A stretch of 64,000 nucleotides of DNA, taken from Protonemura montana. Lineage: Eukaryota > Arthropoda > Insecta > Plecoptera > Nemouridae. A program made the translations under genes and the position numbers. This document shows positions 1 to 12,900 of the stretch, in pieces. Position 1 is the first letter of the stretch; each line of letters starts with the position of its first letter. The notes beneath the pieces were generated by a model. That model worked only from the letters and a program-made list of their open reading frames with translations, was not told the origin of the DNA and did no database searches. The stretch spans positions 22,235,225-22,299,224 of the forward strand of contig OX387606.1 of NCBI GenBank assembly GCA_947568835.1, written 5' to 3'.

Positions 1-947
1 TCATCTTATTCAATATCATTAGAAATTTCATCGATGCCTGCCATATTTAAAGTGGTGCTAAATAAACTGAACTAGCAAAGCAATTATTGCACTGTCTCAG
101 ATAATGGTGTAGTTCCATTAGTTTCCATTCCATTGGTTTAACCAACTTCTAAGTACAAAAAAAAAAATGAAATAAAATCGATTAATCGCTGATCATTTCT
201 CAGCGAAATCATACACCATAATAATATTTGTATACGATAATGAATGCGTGTTATTTGTTAGCATTCTTCCCATGCTGTGAAAAAATTTAAAGGCCGTTTC
301 CCACAGGAATTGAAAAAAGGGTTCGAAAAATTCTTTTGACCATGGATTAAAAAGAAAATAGACTTAAAAAAAAACGTCAGCTCATAACCAAAATTGATTT
401 TCACTTATTTACCGGTTTAAATTCTAGTAAAAATCCTAACTTCAATGTATCAGTATCAGTGATAATCTGATAATCTGTTGTATCAGTGATTGTTGCTAAG
501 TATGTGCGAGCCTAGAATAAACACAGCCGTTGCTACGTACGTGCAACGCGGGCAGTATCCCCTAATTTGGAAGGGTTCGCCGACGTTCAGGAGTCTACTA
601 CACATCGAACATACAGAGCTGCAGGCTGTAATTTAATTTCACTGGCATTCCGCTCGATTTTACACTTTTGAATATTTAAGAACATGACACATGAAACATC
701 TATGAATACAACTCCAGAAGGAAGCAGCCAGTCCAAAATGGATCATGCAATGTTATATCTAGATTACTACATCTCTGGGTGTGTGAGTGTTTAAAACACA
801 GATGGAACATTGATGGATTATTAAATACTGCAAGTTTCATTTGTGATACAGATTGATACTGACTTTTTGATATTGTTTTAATGAACGCTCTTAAAAAACA
901 GGTAGCAAAATAAATGTTAGTGGAGTATAAATGTGTGTTTGATATTG
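1..947. other. CEP120 3' flank, no gene seen
   Basis: AT-rich sequence lying downstream of the CEP120 stop codon. It presumably includes the CEP120 3' UTR on the minus strand, but I could not pick a convincing poly(A) signal on that strand. No conserved coding segment was recognised on either strand. Confidence 0.5.
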
Positions 948-3900
948 TCAGAGAAGGCTGGTCTGTGATCGGATCTGACGGTTGATTCTGTCGATTGCGT
1001 GGTCATTGAGGTTAAACCGACCGGTACGCAGCAATAGGTCTCGCTCGTCGATGAGACTGTGCAGCAATTGCCGCGGCTGAAAACCGAACGATCAAAGCTA
1101 TGGGATGGAATACGCTAGAGAGCTGCAGGGCTAGGTGTAAGGCTAGAGACCAGTTCAAGGCAATATCAGGAAAATTTATAGATTATGTAATTTATTTAGA
1201 ATAATGAAAGAAAAGAGTGGATGGAAAGAGTTACGCGAAAAGAAAGAAATGGATGAAAACAAGTTTAGACGCCAAAGAGAACATGTAGATAAGGTGGTTA
1301 TTTAAAGTAGGAAGAAAGACACAGGAAACTATTCTTTTTTAAGAAAAACTGGTGAAAAATGGAATGAAATAAAGAAAAGTGTTATAGAAGAAAATGAAAA
1401 TATTGCAAGTTTTAGAAGAAAGTGTTAGAAATAGTAACGGAAGATAGTTTAGATAAATAGTTTTTCTGCCACCTGTATTGTATTCAAAATGCAAATTGCA
1501 GTTTTTTTATTGGAAAAAAAGTTAAGAGATGAAAAATGAAATGATGCCCTGCCTGGAGTGGTATAACACAACGAGTGGTCACTGTTAATCATTGTGTCAG
1601 GACGAACCATAGATACAAAGACCACCAAGTGACGCTAATACAGGACAATTTCTCAGTAACATTACTACCCTGCTTGAAAATGATCTGTCATTCTCATCAA
1701 ATGCACTTAAATCCTCTCAAAAACTATCTGTCCAAGTTGCTCAATTGGTTAGAGCAACACCCGCAATAGGTGGAGATCAGTCTCTTCTTTCCAGTGTTAA
1801 AGGCAACAGCCGAAACGTTAACAAACAAATATCCACTATCGCGACCTGCCATTCCCACTTGGTAAGTTCTGCACTCTCCCTTTCTTTCCCAATCAACATA
1901 TTTAACATCTAGGATAAGGTGGTCAACTGCATAGGAAAAGTAAGCGTGGTCATTGCTTTTTTCCCATCTTTTGATGGGAAGAGTCTCTCGCAGTTTCTCA
2001 CGTTGGTAGCTCACCTCGGATTGGTTGCTTGTCGACTTGACTGCGACCGAAGAAAGATTTAGTCTTCGAGGATCTTCATCTGGCGGCAAGTCCTTGCTCA
2101 GCTCGGTCTTGAGCTGCGCAAGGAGCTTCTGGTCATTGTCCAGTTCCTCAGCCTCTTTGTTCAACAGCCTCTGGAATCTGTCGTAAAAAGTTGACAGAAA
2201 AGTCCTGAAGATATCGACGCCTGTCGAAACGTCATTTCTAGGACCGTAAGTCAGTCTCAGGGTTGATTTCACCAACGCCGTTTAAATCATGCTTGATCGA
2301 CTTTTAAGGGAGGTTTTAGACCAAAATTGATTTTCCCCGTTTAGCTGAAATTTTGAAAGAATTCAAAGAGGATGTTTAGATAAATACACAAAAAAAGATG
2401 TAAATTTAAATTTGAATTTGGTGATGATTCAGGAAGGCTTTGTCCCGTCACATAAAAGAAATTTTATTTCGCAGCCGTCACTATTTTCTCTCTGCCCAAA
2501 TCGCTGTTCAATATTTGAACCTCGAAGAATGAGGGTTTAACTTTTGGACTGTCATTTGGAGGTCAAAGTAAAAAGTCCCATTAAAATTTTGTCTATTTTT
2601 TGTCTGTATTATTTTAACTGACCAAATATTCCACTTCGAAGCAAACACATTGTTAAAAACAATATTTTCTTGTTCTTCGTGTGTTGTCTTAGTTTCTTGG
2701 TTTGCAATTATTAAAATACTATTGTTGTATTGTACTGCGCCCGTTAAAATCAGCCCTAAACAGCGTTGGTGAAATTGGCACTCAACAGAGCAAAACCTTA
2801 CAACACACCACAATTATTTAATTTTAGTTGTATCTGTAATTAAATTGTGTTATTTAATTGTATTACTATTTAAGTTAATTGTAGCAGGAAGTTTGACCTA
2901 TACGGGATGCCATCCCAACGGGATGGCTATAAAGAAAAAGACTAAAATTCAGACTGTGAGCTTCTGTGATTCAAGGACTGAGAATGAAATGATTGATGCC
3001 CACCCTAGCTGCTGGATGGATTGCTTCGAGTCTCTGATTTCTATCTGCATCCTCGCATGATGTTCGGTCTTCAGCGTGTGAAGCTCCTGGGCAACGGCAC
3101 GCCACTGTTCCTTGAAGTATGTCTTGGAACGTCCAGCAGCGTCCAGCTTCTCCTCCAGCAATCGCTGTCGGGCAACCAAGAAGACAAAGATGTTGTTTGA
3201 ACAAAGGCTGGCTACATTCCTTAAAGAGAAACAATTTTACAGCCGATGGGAAATCTTATTTAAATAGCAAACGCCTGCTCTGATTTCAACCAAGTTTGTA
3301 GAGCACATTTCTGTGTTAGGAACTAATAGGCGAGGAAAATAAAAGCCCCAAATGAAGGCTCTAACCATTTGGGCATCAATTGTTAAGGTAGGGTGACCAG
3401 CAGTACCTAGACACAGCACAAAGCGTATATGTTTACGATCAAGTCCGAGACAAAGGCACAAAAAAATAGATCATCTCCTAGATAATTTTACTGTGTTTCA
3501 TTTAGAGTGAAAAATATTTCTTTATTGCCAAGGGACGTTGCTGAAATCTATTTAAGCCAAAAGAACGAGTAAGCTTCAATTACGTTATAACAGAATTAAA
3601 GAAAAGTTGACGGCCGATATTACTGTTTTTATTCAGTCATTGCGTTCCAATACTTTCAAGGGGCTGGTTCATTTTATATTTTGAATTATTTTGTGGATAC
3701 AAAACATTTTTGTTTGATTATTTGGTGTTAATTAGCCTAACACGCTCCCGTCAGCAGTATTTGGAACTGTGTCTGTCGTCGGTAGAGAGAGAAAGAGATA
3801 GTGTGTGAGAGAGAAACGATACTCTCCTCCCCCCAAACGCACTACCCTTGTGGGAGGAGGTACCTACTCAAGGAGTGACAATGAATCGAGCTGAATTAAG

Positions 3901-6900
3901 AATTTAGCTCTGGCATGTTTTGGGTCCAGGGAATGACTGTGCCTGGGTGGAGATACTGTAATAACTAATAACCAAATAGAAACAAAACAAAGTCACTGTC
4001 CATGGTAATATTTTGTATTCAAGCTTGAAGTATTCAAGCATTCAGCTTCGTATCATTTATTAACATTATTTCACATGCAGTGCTTCCGATTTTTTTTAAT
4101 GGTTTATCTCTCCATTGCCATACGTACATAAAGCATCCTCTCATTTGGGGTTGATCAATGCTATTTGATCCAAATATCATCCGTTGCCCACAACAGTCAT
4201 TAAACGTGGGCAAGACATGCTTTAGTTTAGTTTACATAAAAATTGCCTTCCACCAGGCACATAACTTGAGTTATCATAATATGCAATCAAATCTCACTGA
4301 TGAATATTCGGTTATAAAAATTATAAAAACGTTTGGAACTCTAAATTGTCGATCTATCGAATTGTTCAACGTTTATTAGCTCTCGATACTGGACGTAAAT
4401 ATACATAACCAGTAAAAAGAGGTCGAGTTAATTCAATTTATTGCAGCCAGGGACATTTTATTGTCACCAAGCAGTCTTTATCTGGTGAACCAGCACATGT
4501 CCTCTCTGATGCCGTGGTCTTGCTAAACCTGATAGACTCACGGCAGACGCAGGTACTCTAACTGGTATTATTTGTGGTGTTAAACAATGCACTGTTTTGA
4601 AATCTGGCCATGCGGCACTGGTCTAATGGCGTCAGTGAATGAGTGGATGATGATGAGGATGATGATGAACCTAACCTAGCCTAGAAGGGAGGAGAGAAAA
4701 ACCGGTGCCGGCACGTAGCCTACTCCTGTCGAAGAGCACCAAGGGGACCACCGGCTTAACGTCCCTTCCGAAGGACGGTACAACTCGAACAGCACGATTC
4801 CTCCACAAATCCATGCTATCGAGAGGTTGATAAGCAAGACGAGTGAAGTTGCTGTACTAACTTTCATCCCTCCAACCTCTCTCCCGAACAGAACTGGTCA
4901 TGTGTATGATGATCACCCATCCAATACCTGACTCAGCGCAGTGTTGCTTAACTTCGGTGATCTAACGAGAACCGGTGTTTCCAACATGCCAAACCGTTCG
5001 GTCACTCTAGCTGGTAAATTGGTGGGTGCGAGGGTGGTAACCGGAAAGAGGGTCATCAGTGACGTTTCCAAAGAAGCCCGTGGTAAACTTTACGTGGTAA
5101 ACATTTGGCAAAAGTCCATATTTTCAAATAGTTGGCTATAAAAGCAGACATGCATTAGCAACCTCTCCCAAACAAGTATCCGACTCAACTAACAAACAAA
5201 ATGGCGAATTTACCATTACAGCCTACACCCCCACCCTTAAGAAGTTAAAAGTGTCCTTGAAGTACTTAGTCCAACAGACCATGTCCTGCAAGATGGCCGC
5301 CGTCTGCTCCTGCGTCAGCTGCGAGCCGAACAGTTCCATGTTCCGTTCCTCCAGCGTCTTCTTAAGCAACGCATTCTCCTTCTCGAGCCGTTCCTGCACT
5401 GCGAGCAGTTCCACGCACTTGTTCTCCGTCAGCTTGGCCTGGGACAAAACAAAACAAGGGACTTTTTTACTATTAGGAACACTAATACCGTCTCAAAAAT
5501 CGTTGCCCAAACGGAGACTAGAATTTTGATCTCCACCTGTCACAGATGTTGCTCTAAAAGATTGAGCTACTTGGACCCCGATCTCCACCTGTCGCGGATG
5601 TTGCTCTAACCGATTGAGCTACTTGGACCCCGATCTCCACATGTCACGGGTGTTGCTCTAACCAATTGAGCTACTTGGGCCCATATACCCATGGAGCTAC
5701 CCTCGGAACCACTCGGAAATAAATATATATATATATATTTTTGTTTTGTTTTATTAAGTCACAATACCTAACACATTATTAGTTTGCATAAAATGTTATC
5801 TATTATGTTGTCTAGACTATTATTCTCCAGCATGCCTCACACTGGCAAAAGTAAATGTGCTTTATATCAACCTGTAGGTACAGAATGGAATCCATCCATT
5901 TTGGAACTAACATATTGAAAATATGAATTCAGAAACAAGCCAAAAGGTTCTGTGAGAGATGTGCCTAAGCATCTTCGATCTAGTTTTACAATACCTGGCT
6001 CTTTGTATGCATATCTTGGATTGTACTCATTGTATTAGAATACCTTTGAGTGCAAGGATTAAACTTCTTGGAGTGAGTTGACTTATCTCACTCTTTGAAG
6101 AGTGTTCTAGGTCTAGAAGATCGGGTTAAGTACCTTGTGAAGAAGATCATCCTCCATCCTGGCGCTGGCGTCCCTCAACATCTGAACCTGCGCCTTGAAA
6201 CGTTGTTCCAGCTGTTCCGCTCTCATTTCCAGCGCAGCCTGCGCACGAACCAGCGCAGCCTCTCTTGCAGAGCAAGCCTCGACCTTGACCTCCAAGCTGT
6301 CGGCCAGCTCTGAAGTCTGTAGGCAAGCAAGTAACGGGTTAAGCAACACTGCGCTGAGTCAGGTATTGGATGGGTGACCATCATATACATGACCAGTTCT
6401 GTTTGGGAGAGAGGTTGGAGGGATGAAAGTTAAGCAACACTGCGCTGGGTCAGGTATTGGATAGGTGACCTACATAATATTAGTCGATTGGGAAAGAAAA
6501 CGGAACTTACCGAGCGGGAGTGGCAGGCCGCGATAGTGGAGATTATTTGTTAACTTTTTGGCTGTTGCCTTTATCACTGGAGAGAAGAGACTGATAAAGG
6601 CAACAGCCGTAACGTTAACAAACAATTATCCACTATCACAGCCTGCCACTCCAGCTTGGTAAGTTCCGTACTCTACCTTTACTTTCCCAATCAACAAATT
6701 CGTTAAACCAGCTCTTTAGCATATTACAAATCAACATCGTATTTGCCGCACTTGTGACTGGAATTCAAGGCATTATTGTTGTCATGTTGCCCACCTGTTT
6801 GAGTGTGAGTTCCAGCTGACTCTCCCTCTCCAAACATCTTCTCTTGAAGACGGCTGTAAGCTGTTCCAAATGCTCGGCCTCCTTCGTTGACAGCTGTCAG

Positions 6901-9900
6901 GAAACAATCAATAGAAAACGTTTACGTTTACATAAAATGTTACATGGTATTGCTAGCGTTTGCCATTTAAATCAGATTTCACAAAAGGTTGACAAGTTTT
7001 ATGTCTGTGTAGGTAGCTGTCTTATCTCACCTGTGCCTTGCATATTAGCTGCTGAATCTACAAGATCAAATCTTTCCTTCTTTGTTGACATGGGAAAGAT
7101 CAATCAAAAATAAAAAAAAAAAATGTATATCAGGGCTGATTTCACCAACGCCGTTTAAATCTTACTAATCACTAATCAGTGTTTAAGGGTGGTTTTAGGC
7201 CAAACTTGATTTTCCCCATTTAGCCAACATTTTGAAAGATTTGAAAGAGGATGTTAACATGTATACACAAAAAAAAATGTAAATTTTAAGTTTAATTTGG
7301 TGATGATTCAGGAAGCCTTTGTTCTGTCACCTAAAATAATTAAAATTTACAATTTACACAATTTCACTTTACAATTAAAATTTAAATGTTGCAAATGGAA
7401 ATATTTTCCATAGCTTTCAGTTTCCTTCAAAGACTTGAAAAAGCTTCCAGGATTCCAAACGTTTATTAGTTTTATTAATGTGTGGAAATGCTGCCTAGTA
7501 TATCCGCCGTGCCTGTCCACGACCACAGCTTTTCTCAAATTGGGTCATCGAGATTCGAGGCCCACTTTCTGCCATGTTCCACTGACCAATGTCCGTTGTA
7601 GACAACATGCAAAGCATTTTTGTTCCTGTTAAGTGTTAACAGGCTGTTCATTTTCTTCTTGACTATAAGTCTTAAACCTTTTTACATTGTGTTCCTACTA
7701 TTTCTATATTAATATTGCATTTCCCAGCAGCTATTGGTGCTAAAAGACGCGTTTTTTTTTTTAGAGATCACATGATTTTTTTTTCGTAAACGATCTTTTA
7801 AATGAACTTGATCTTTTATTGAAACGAAATTGAATTTGATCTTAAAAAAAAAAACGATCGAGAACTTCGATCTTCGATCGCGATCGTTTTTTGACGACGA
7901 TCTTGATCTTTTTAAAAGATCGATTTCAAAACGATCTTCCCCAACTATGCCCCCAGTTTCACTAGTGTTTAGTCCAGGTGTCCAGGTGAGTGTTTCATCT
8001 CACCTGTGCTTTGAATGTCTCCTGTTGTCTCTCCTTCCACTCTTCCAGTTCAACGACGGCCTCATGAGCCGTACGTTCGTCCAGCACGGAGGGTCCAACA
8101 CAAGGTTCACGTCGCTGCTTTGTTCCGTTGTCGCTGAGCTCCAACGCAACGTACACCACTGCAATCTCATGGCCCTGGGTGACAAAACAATTCTCCAGAG
8201 TCAGTCAAGACTCTATTTATTTAATTGACAACTGTAAATACATTCAAACCATTGACTCTACTGATTAAAGAGATGAGGATACAGAGCTGAAAGAAAATGA
8301 GGGTTCAACATTTAAACAGGGTTTGAAGCGCTACCTTGTAAAAAGCTGTTTTTATAACATAAAAGAATTTCTTGAAAATTCAAAATGACTTTCCTGTATG
8401 ACATTCTCATGTTTCTTATGGAAATAAATATATTATTATTATTATTATTATTATGACTTAAGAAATAAGAAAGATGTATGCCACTGCACTCATAAAATTA
8501 AGGAATGGTCAAGGGGGCCCCTAGAGATGGGTGCCACGCTGTTCAACAAGCTACCAGAAAACATTACAGCTAAAGAGGGCCAAGCGTTAAAAAATGCACT
8601 AAAATCTTATCTTTTAAGTAATTGTTTTCATACAAAGATGTGGGTTAACCTTATTTTGTACACTGTTTAAAAGTGTAATTTTTCCTCTGACGTTTCTGAA
8701 ATTACTATGTAATCAATTATGGAAAAATGACAAATAAACAAATAAACAAAGACCGAAATCGTCAATTTCACTCCGATATGAACCAAATTTGCAGAGCACA
8801 TTTTTGTCTTCTCTTCTTACACCCGCTGCATTTTCCAGAAAAATCTGTCAAATAGTTTTGTAACTGCTCGAAGTTTACAAACATTTTCAGATTTTGGATG
8901 AAATTATTTGATATTTTTCACCAAACTTTGCAAAGATGTGATTAATATAAAAATGAAGTATTTCTGATATTAACAAAAGCTATTTGAGCTGGGTTTTGAA
9001 TGCTAAGTGAAGAACAACTAAATTTCCCAGTGAAATTTATAGGGAAATTAAGTTATTCTTTATTTAGCATTCAAAAACCAGCTCAAATAGTTTATGTTAA
9101 AACTAGTGCTATGGTTACATCAAGTGGACACGAGTCTAAAAACAATCAAGTATTACTGACGTTTTTGAGAGCTTATGTGTTGGTCTTTCTTCTTTTCTTC
9201 AGAAATTTTGAACTTAATTTAGTTTGTTTTGCTTTGATCTGTACAATGGATCGGCTTCACATTTTATCATCCTGAAATATCGCTAAACTCATCTTACAAC
9301 GCAACTCTTATTACGTAATGTAGCTGAAGTATCATGTAATCACATCATCTGAAAATATCCAATGTAATATACAAACAATACAACAAGAACATTCAAGCAA
9401 TCACGTCCCTCCAGTTCTCGATGCTAGATATTACCGAACTGTTTGGCGTGTTGGAAACACCAGTTCTCGTTAGATCACTGAAGTTAAGCTACACTGCACT
9501 GAGTCAGGTATTGGATGGGTGACCATCATACACATGACCAGTTCTGTTTGGGAGAGAGGTTGGAGGGATGAAAGTTAGTACAGCAACTTTACTCGCCTCG
9601 CTTATCAACCTCTCGACAGCATGGATTTGTGGAGGAATCCTGTTGTTCGAGTTGTACCGTCCTTCGGAAGGGACGGTAAGCCGGTGGTCCCCTCGGTGCT
9701 CTTCGACAGGAGTAGGCTACGTGCCGGCACCGGGTATCCCCTCCTCCCTTCTAGGCTAGGTTAGGTTCATCATCATCCTCATCATCATCCACTCATTCAC
9801 CGACGCCATTAGACCAGTGCCGCATGGCCAGATGTCAAAACAGTGCGTCGCTAAACACCACAAATAAATAATGCCAAATATTACTCCAGATATTAGAAAC

Positions 9901-12900
9901 AATAGTTTTTTAATCTTCCTTCCTATCTTTGGTAAATACGGTGACACCGGGACGGATTCAATTTTATCGAAGCTGTTTTCATTAATAAAAAAATCTCTCG
10001 AACTTAATTTTTTGACTAGGAATAAAGGCCATATGAAAACATCTACGCTGATTTGAAAACTGACTAAAACAGGGTTCAGCTTGCGCAGGAGCAAATTTTT
10101 ACCATGCGATATCGGCCGAAATGAAGAACAAAAAACAAAAAATCAAATTTGCTAACAGCCTAAAAAAACGATTTTAAAGACAGCTTCTTTTACTCTGTTA
10201 ACGAATACTGTGACTGAATACTTTACGAACATGTCCGACTTCAAATCATGGTTTCCTTCTCTTAAACTGCATGATTTTACAGCACGGACAAAACAAATGC
10301 AAGTTTGGATGCGTCCACTGCATAGAGAAATAGAAGAACAATTGAATATGTATCTAATCATCCTGACAAAATGTCAAAGCTCCTATATAATGTATTTTGT
10401 TGATAACGAATTGCAGACTTGATTTTAAAGCAAATACAACATTTTCTAATGAAATGAGAGAATGAGTCTTCTTTCTAATGTAATAAAGGCAACAGCAAAA
10501 ACGTTAACCAACAATTATCTTCTACTGCAGCCTGCCACAATCGCTCAGTAAGTTCCATACTCTCCTTCTACCTTTCCAATAAACAATAAACATCTTCGTA
10601 AGACAATGCAATATACTATGTCTTAAGAATCTGACAGTTTGCATAACATGTTATGTTGGTAAAGAGTTAATAAATCTTATATTGTTATTACCTGTGTGCT
10701 GTCCATGAGTGGTACCGGGAAAACTACTCGTCTGCGTTCCACCAGTAGGCGAGACGTTTCCAACGCAGCGCTGGCCAACGCAGTCCAACCCCCGACGCTG
10801 GCACATTGCAAGCTCACCTAAAAAAAAGGCATGCTTTCAAGATGTTGTTTTAGAGCAACAAGTAATATACCAATGTCTCGTAGCAGCATTGGTTGATCTT
10901 TCACAAGTGGATCTAGGAGATCAGGGTTCCAGTCACTGTTTAGGCATCTATCTTTAACATGGTAGTAGTGTTCCTTATAATAAAATGTGCTTTCTCCTTA
11001 CTAATGTTATCTAGACAACTAAATACTTGTGTTTAATGAAGTCAATCTGAATTCTAAACTCAGTTGAGCATTTTTTGTTGAAGTCTAGCAGCTATGTTAA
11101 TAGCCTACCTAGCAAAGACCTAGGTAATGACCACATGTGATTTGACAGCTTCTGTCAAAAGTGAGCTTCCTGTCAGCTTCTGGTTTCTAGGCAATTAAAG
11201 GCTAACGTTTAATCCTCATAAGACACAATAAAGTAATCTGAATTCCGTTATGAATTATGTTGAAGCTCCTGTGCTGGACCCACAACATGTGCCAACTTGA
11301 TACCTTTAACCCCACTTAAAGCTTATTATTTATTTAACACACGATTCTTTTGTCGAATCAATATTACATTTCTTTGCAAGCCTCGGAAATACCAACCAAT
11401 CTGTTCCAAATTCTATGCCTTACAAGAACATATTGGGCTCCAGACTTGAGGCTCCAGGAGGCTCCCTTTGGAAAAATATTCAGGTAGCAAATGGTAATAC
11501 AACAACCTGGACAGTTGAAAGTTGTCACTGCCTTTCTCAAGTCTGATTTTACCGAAACGGAGTTCAGCTTAGCAATCAAACTCAGTTGAAAGGTTAGATT
11601 AATTCTTGATGGTTTTCTGATATTTTCAAAGGACGAAAATAGGAGAGCAACACACAAAAAATGTGCTTGCATTAAAACGTAGCATATTGAACTTTTTAAA
11701 GACAGATTTAATTACTGAAAGAATATTTATCCAGCACATTGTCAAGGATAAAGATTTTCTGACCATTTACATCTGTCGACCAAAAGTTGCATAATCAATT
11801 TGCTGTGCATAAAACAAAAATAATGTGTAGTAATATAAGAAAGCAGAATTGAGATGCTCTGTAAGACGATCTCAGCATCTCTATGGCTACCAAATGTTAA
11901 ATCTAAATTGTTCTGTTTTGATAGTTAGCAACTAAACTGACCATCTAGGAAGATTTTAAGCCAATAAAAAATATTACCTGCTATAATCCTAACATATTTC
12001 TATCTTACGAACCACGGTGCTGAAACCTTTATTGATCTCACTCTGTTAGTTTTGACTGAGTTTACTTGTAATAACGTTTGTAACGACTGTAATAGCTTCA
12101 TAGCTAAATAAAACTTATTATTTTTTTTGTAATTATGTAATTGATTCAGTAAGAGCCAAGTCTATAGCCCAACTGACTGACCTTGGGAGGGTATGCCACC
12201 ATCAGTCCTCCGATCTCGTCTACAGTAGACACAAAGTTGAGCCGGAACGCGACATCTTCTAGCGGAGTGATGTCACCGGGGGACGGGGCTTGTATCTCCC
12301 CAATGCCCTCCACAATGCCCCGAGCTTGGGGGTGAGTCACTGTGAATCGGAGCCGCCGGCCGATCGGCCGCGAGTGAAGAACCAGGCTCTGAAGCTCGAC
12401 ACGCAGCGAGAACGATCGGAACTCCGGATGTGGGCAGAGCGTAGCCAACGATTGGTTTGTTTCGTGCACATTAAGTCGATGCGTTAGCTCCGTTCCTGCC
12501 GTTTCTTGCACGATATTTTGTGAGTACGTACTTTGTGAGTTGGTATTTTGAGACGTGGTTGGTTTTGGATCAATGATTGTGATTATTTCAGGTGCTTCGA
12601 CCTCTCCGTCTCCCGCTGCTTCCATTCGACAGATCTTTGGCTTTTCCGTTAAAACCTTCAGCTCTTTGGTTTCAGGTTGGCAGTGTTTCAGCCGCACCGA
12701 GACGCCAAAGACCAAGTCTCCGACGGAAACGTCTTTATGAGTGACGACCGCTCGATTTGTGTCAGCGTAAAGTTCGAGGAACTCGGCAACACTGGTCGTG
12801 GGGACGAGGCTCGCAATATCGACTTGCGTCGACCCGATCCCTTCGAGTTTGATCCACAAGAGCGCGTTGTTGTCCAGGTATTGTCGGAGGAAATGCAGAG

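Noticed and set aside
1724-2275. 183-codon minus frame read as a stand-alone gene
   Set aside because: Only 2177-2015 is CEP120 exon 9; the rest runs into R1, SINE and R4 repeat sequence.
9432-9560. Functional 5S rRNA gene
   Set aside because: The head is diverged from 5S rRNA beyond its promoter and is fused to the SINE body; several dispersed copies share the same fusion.
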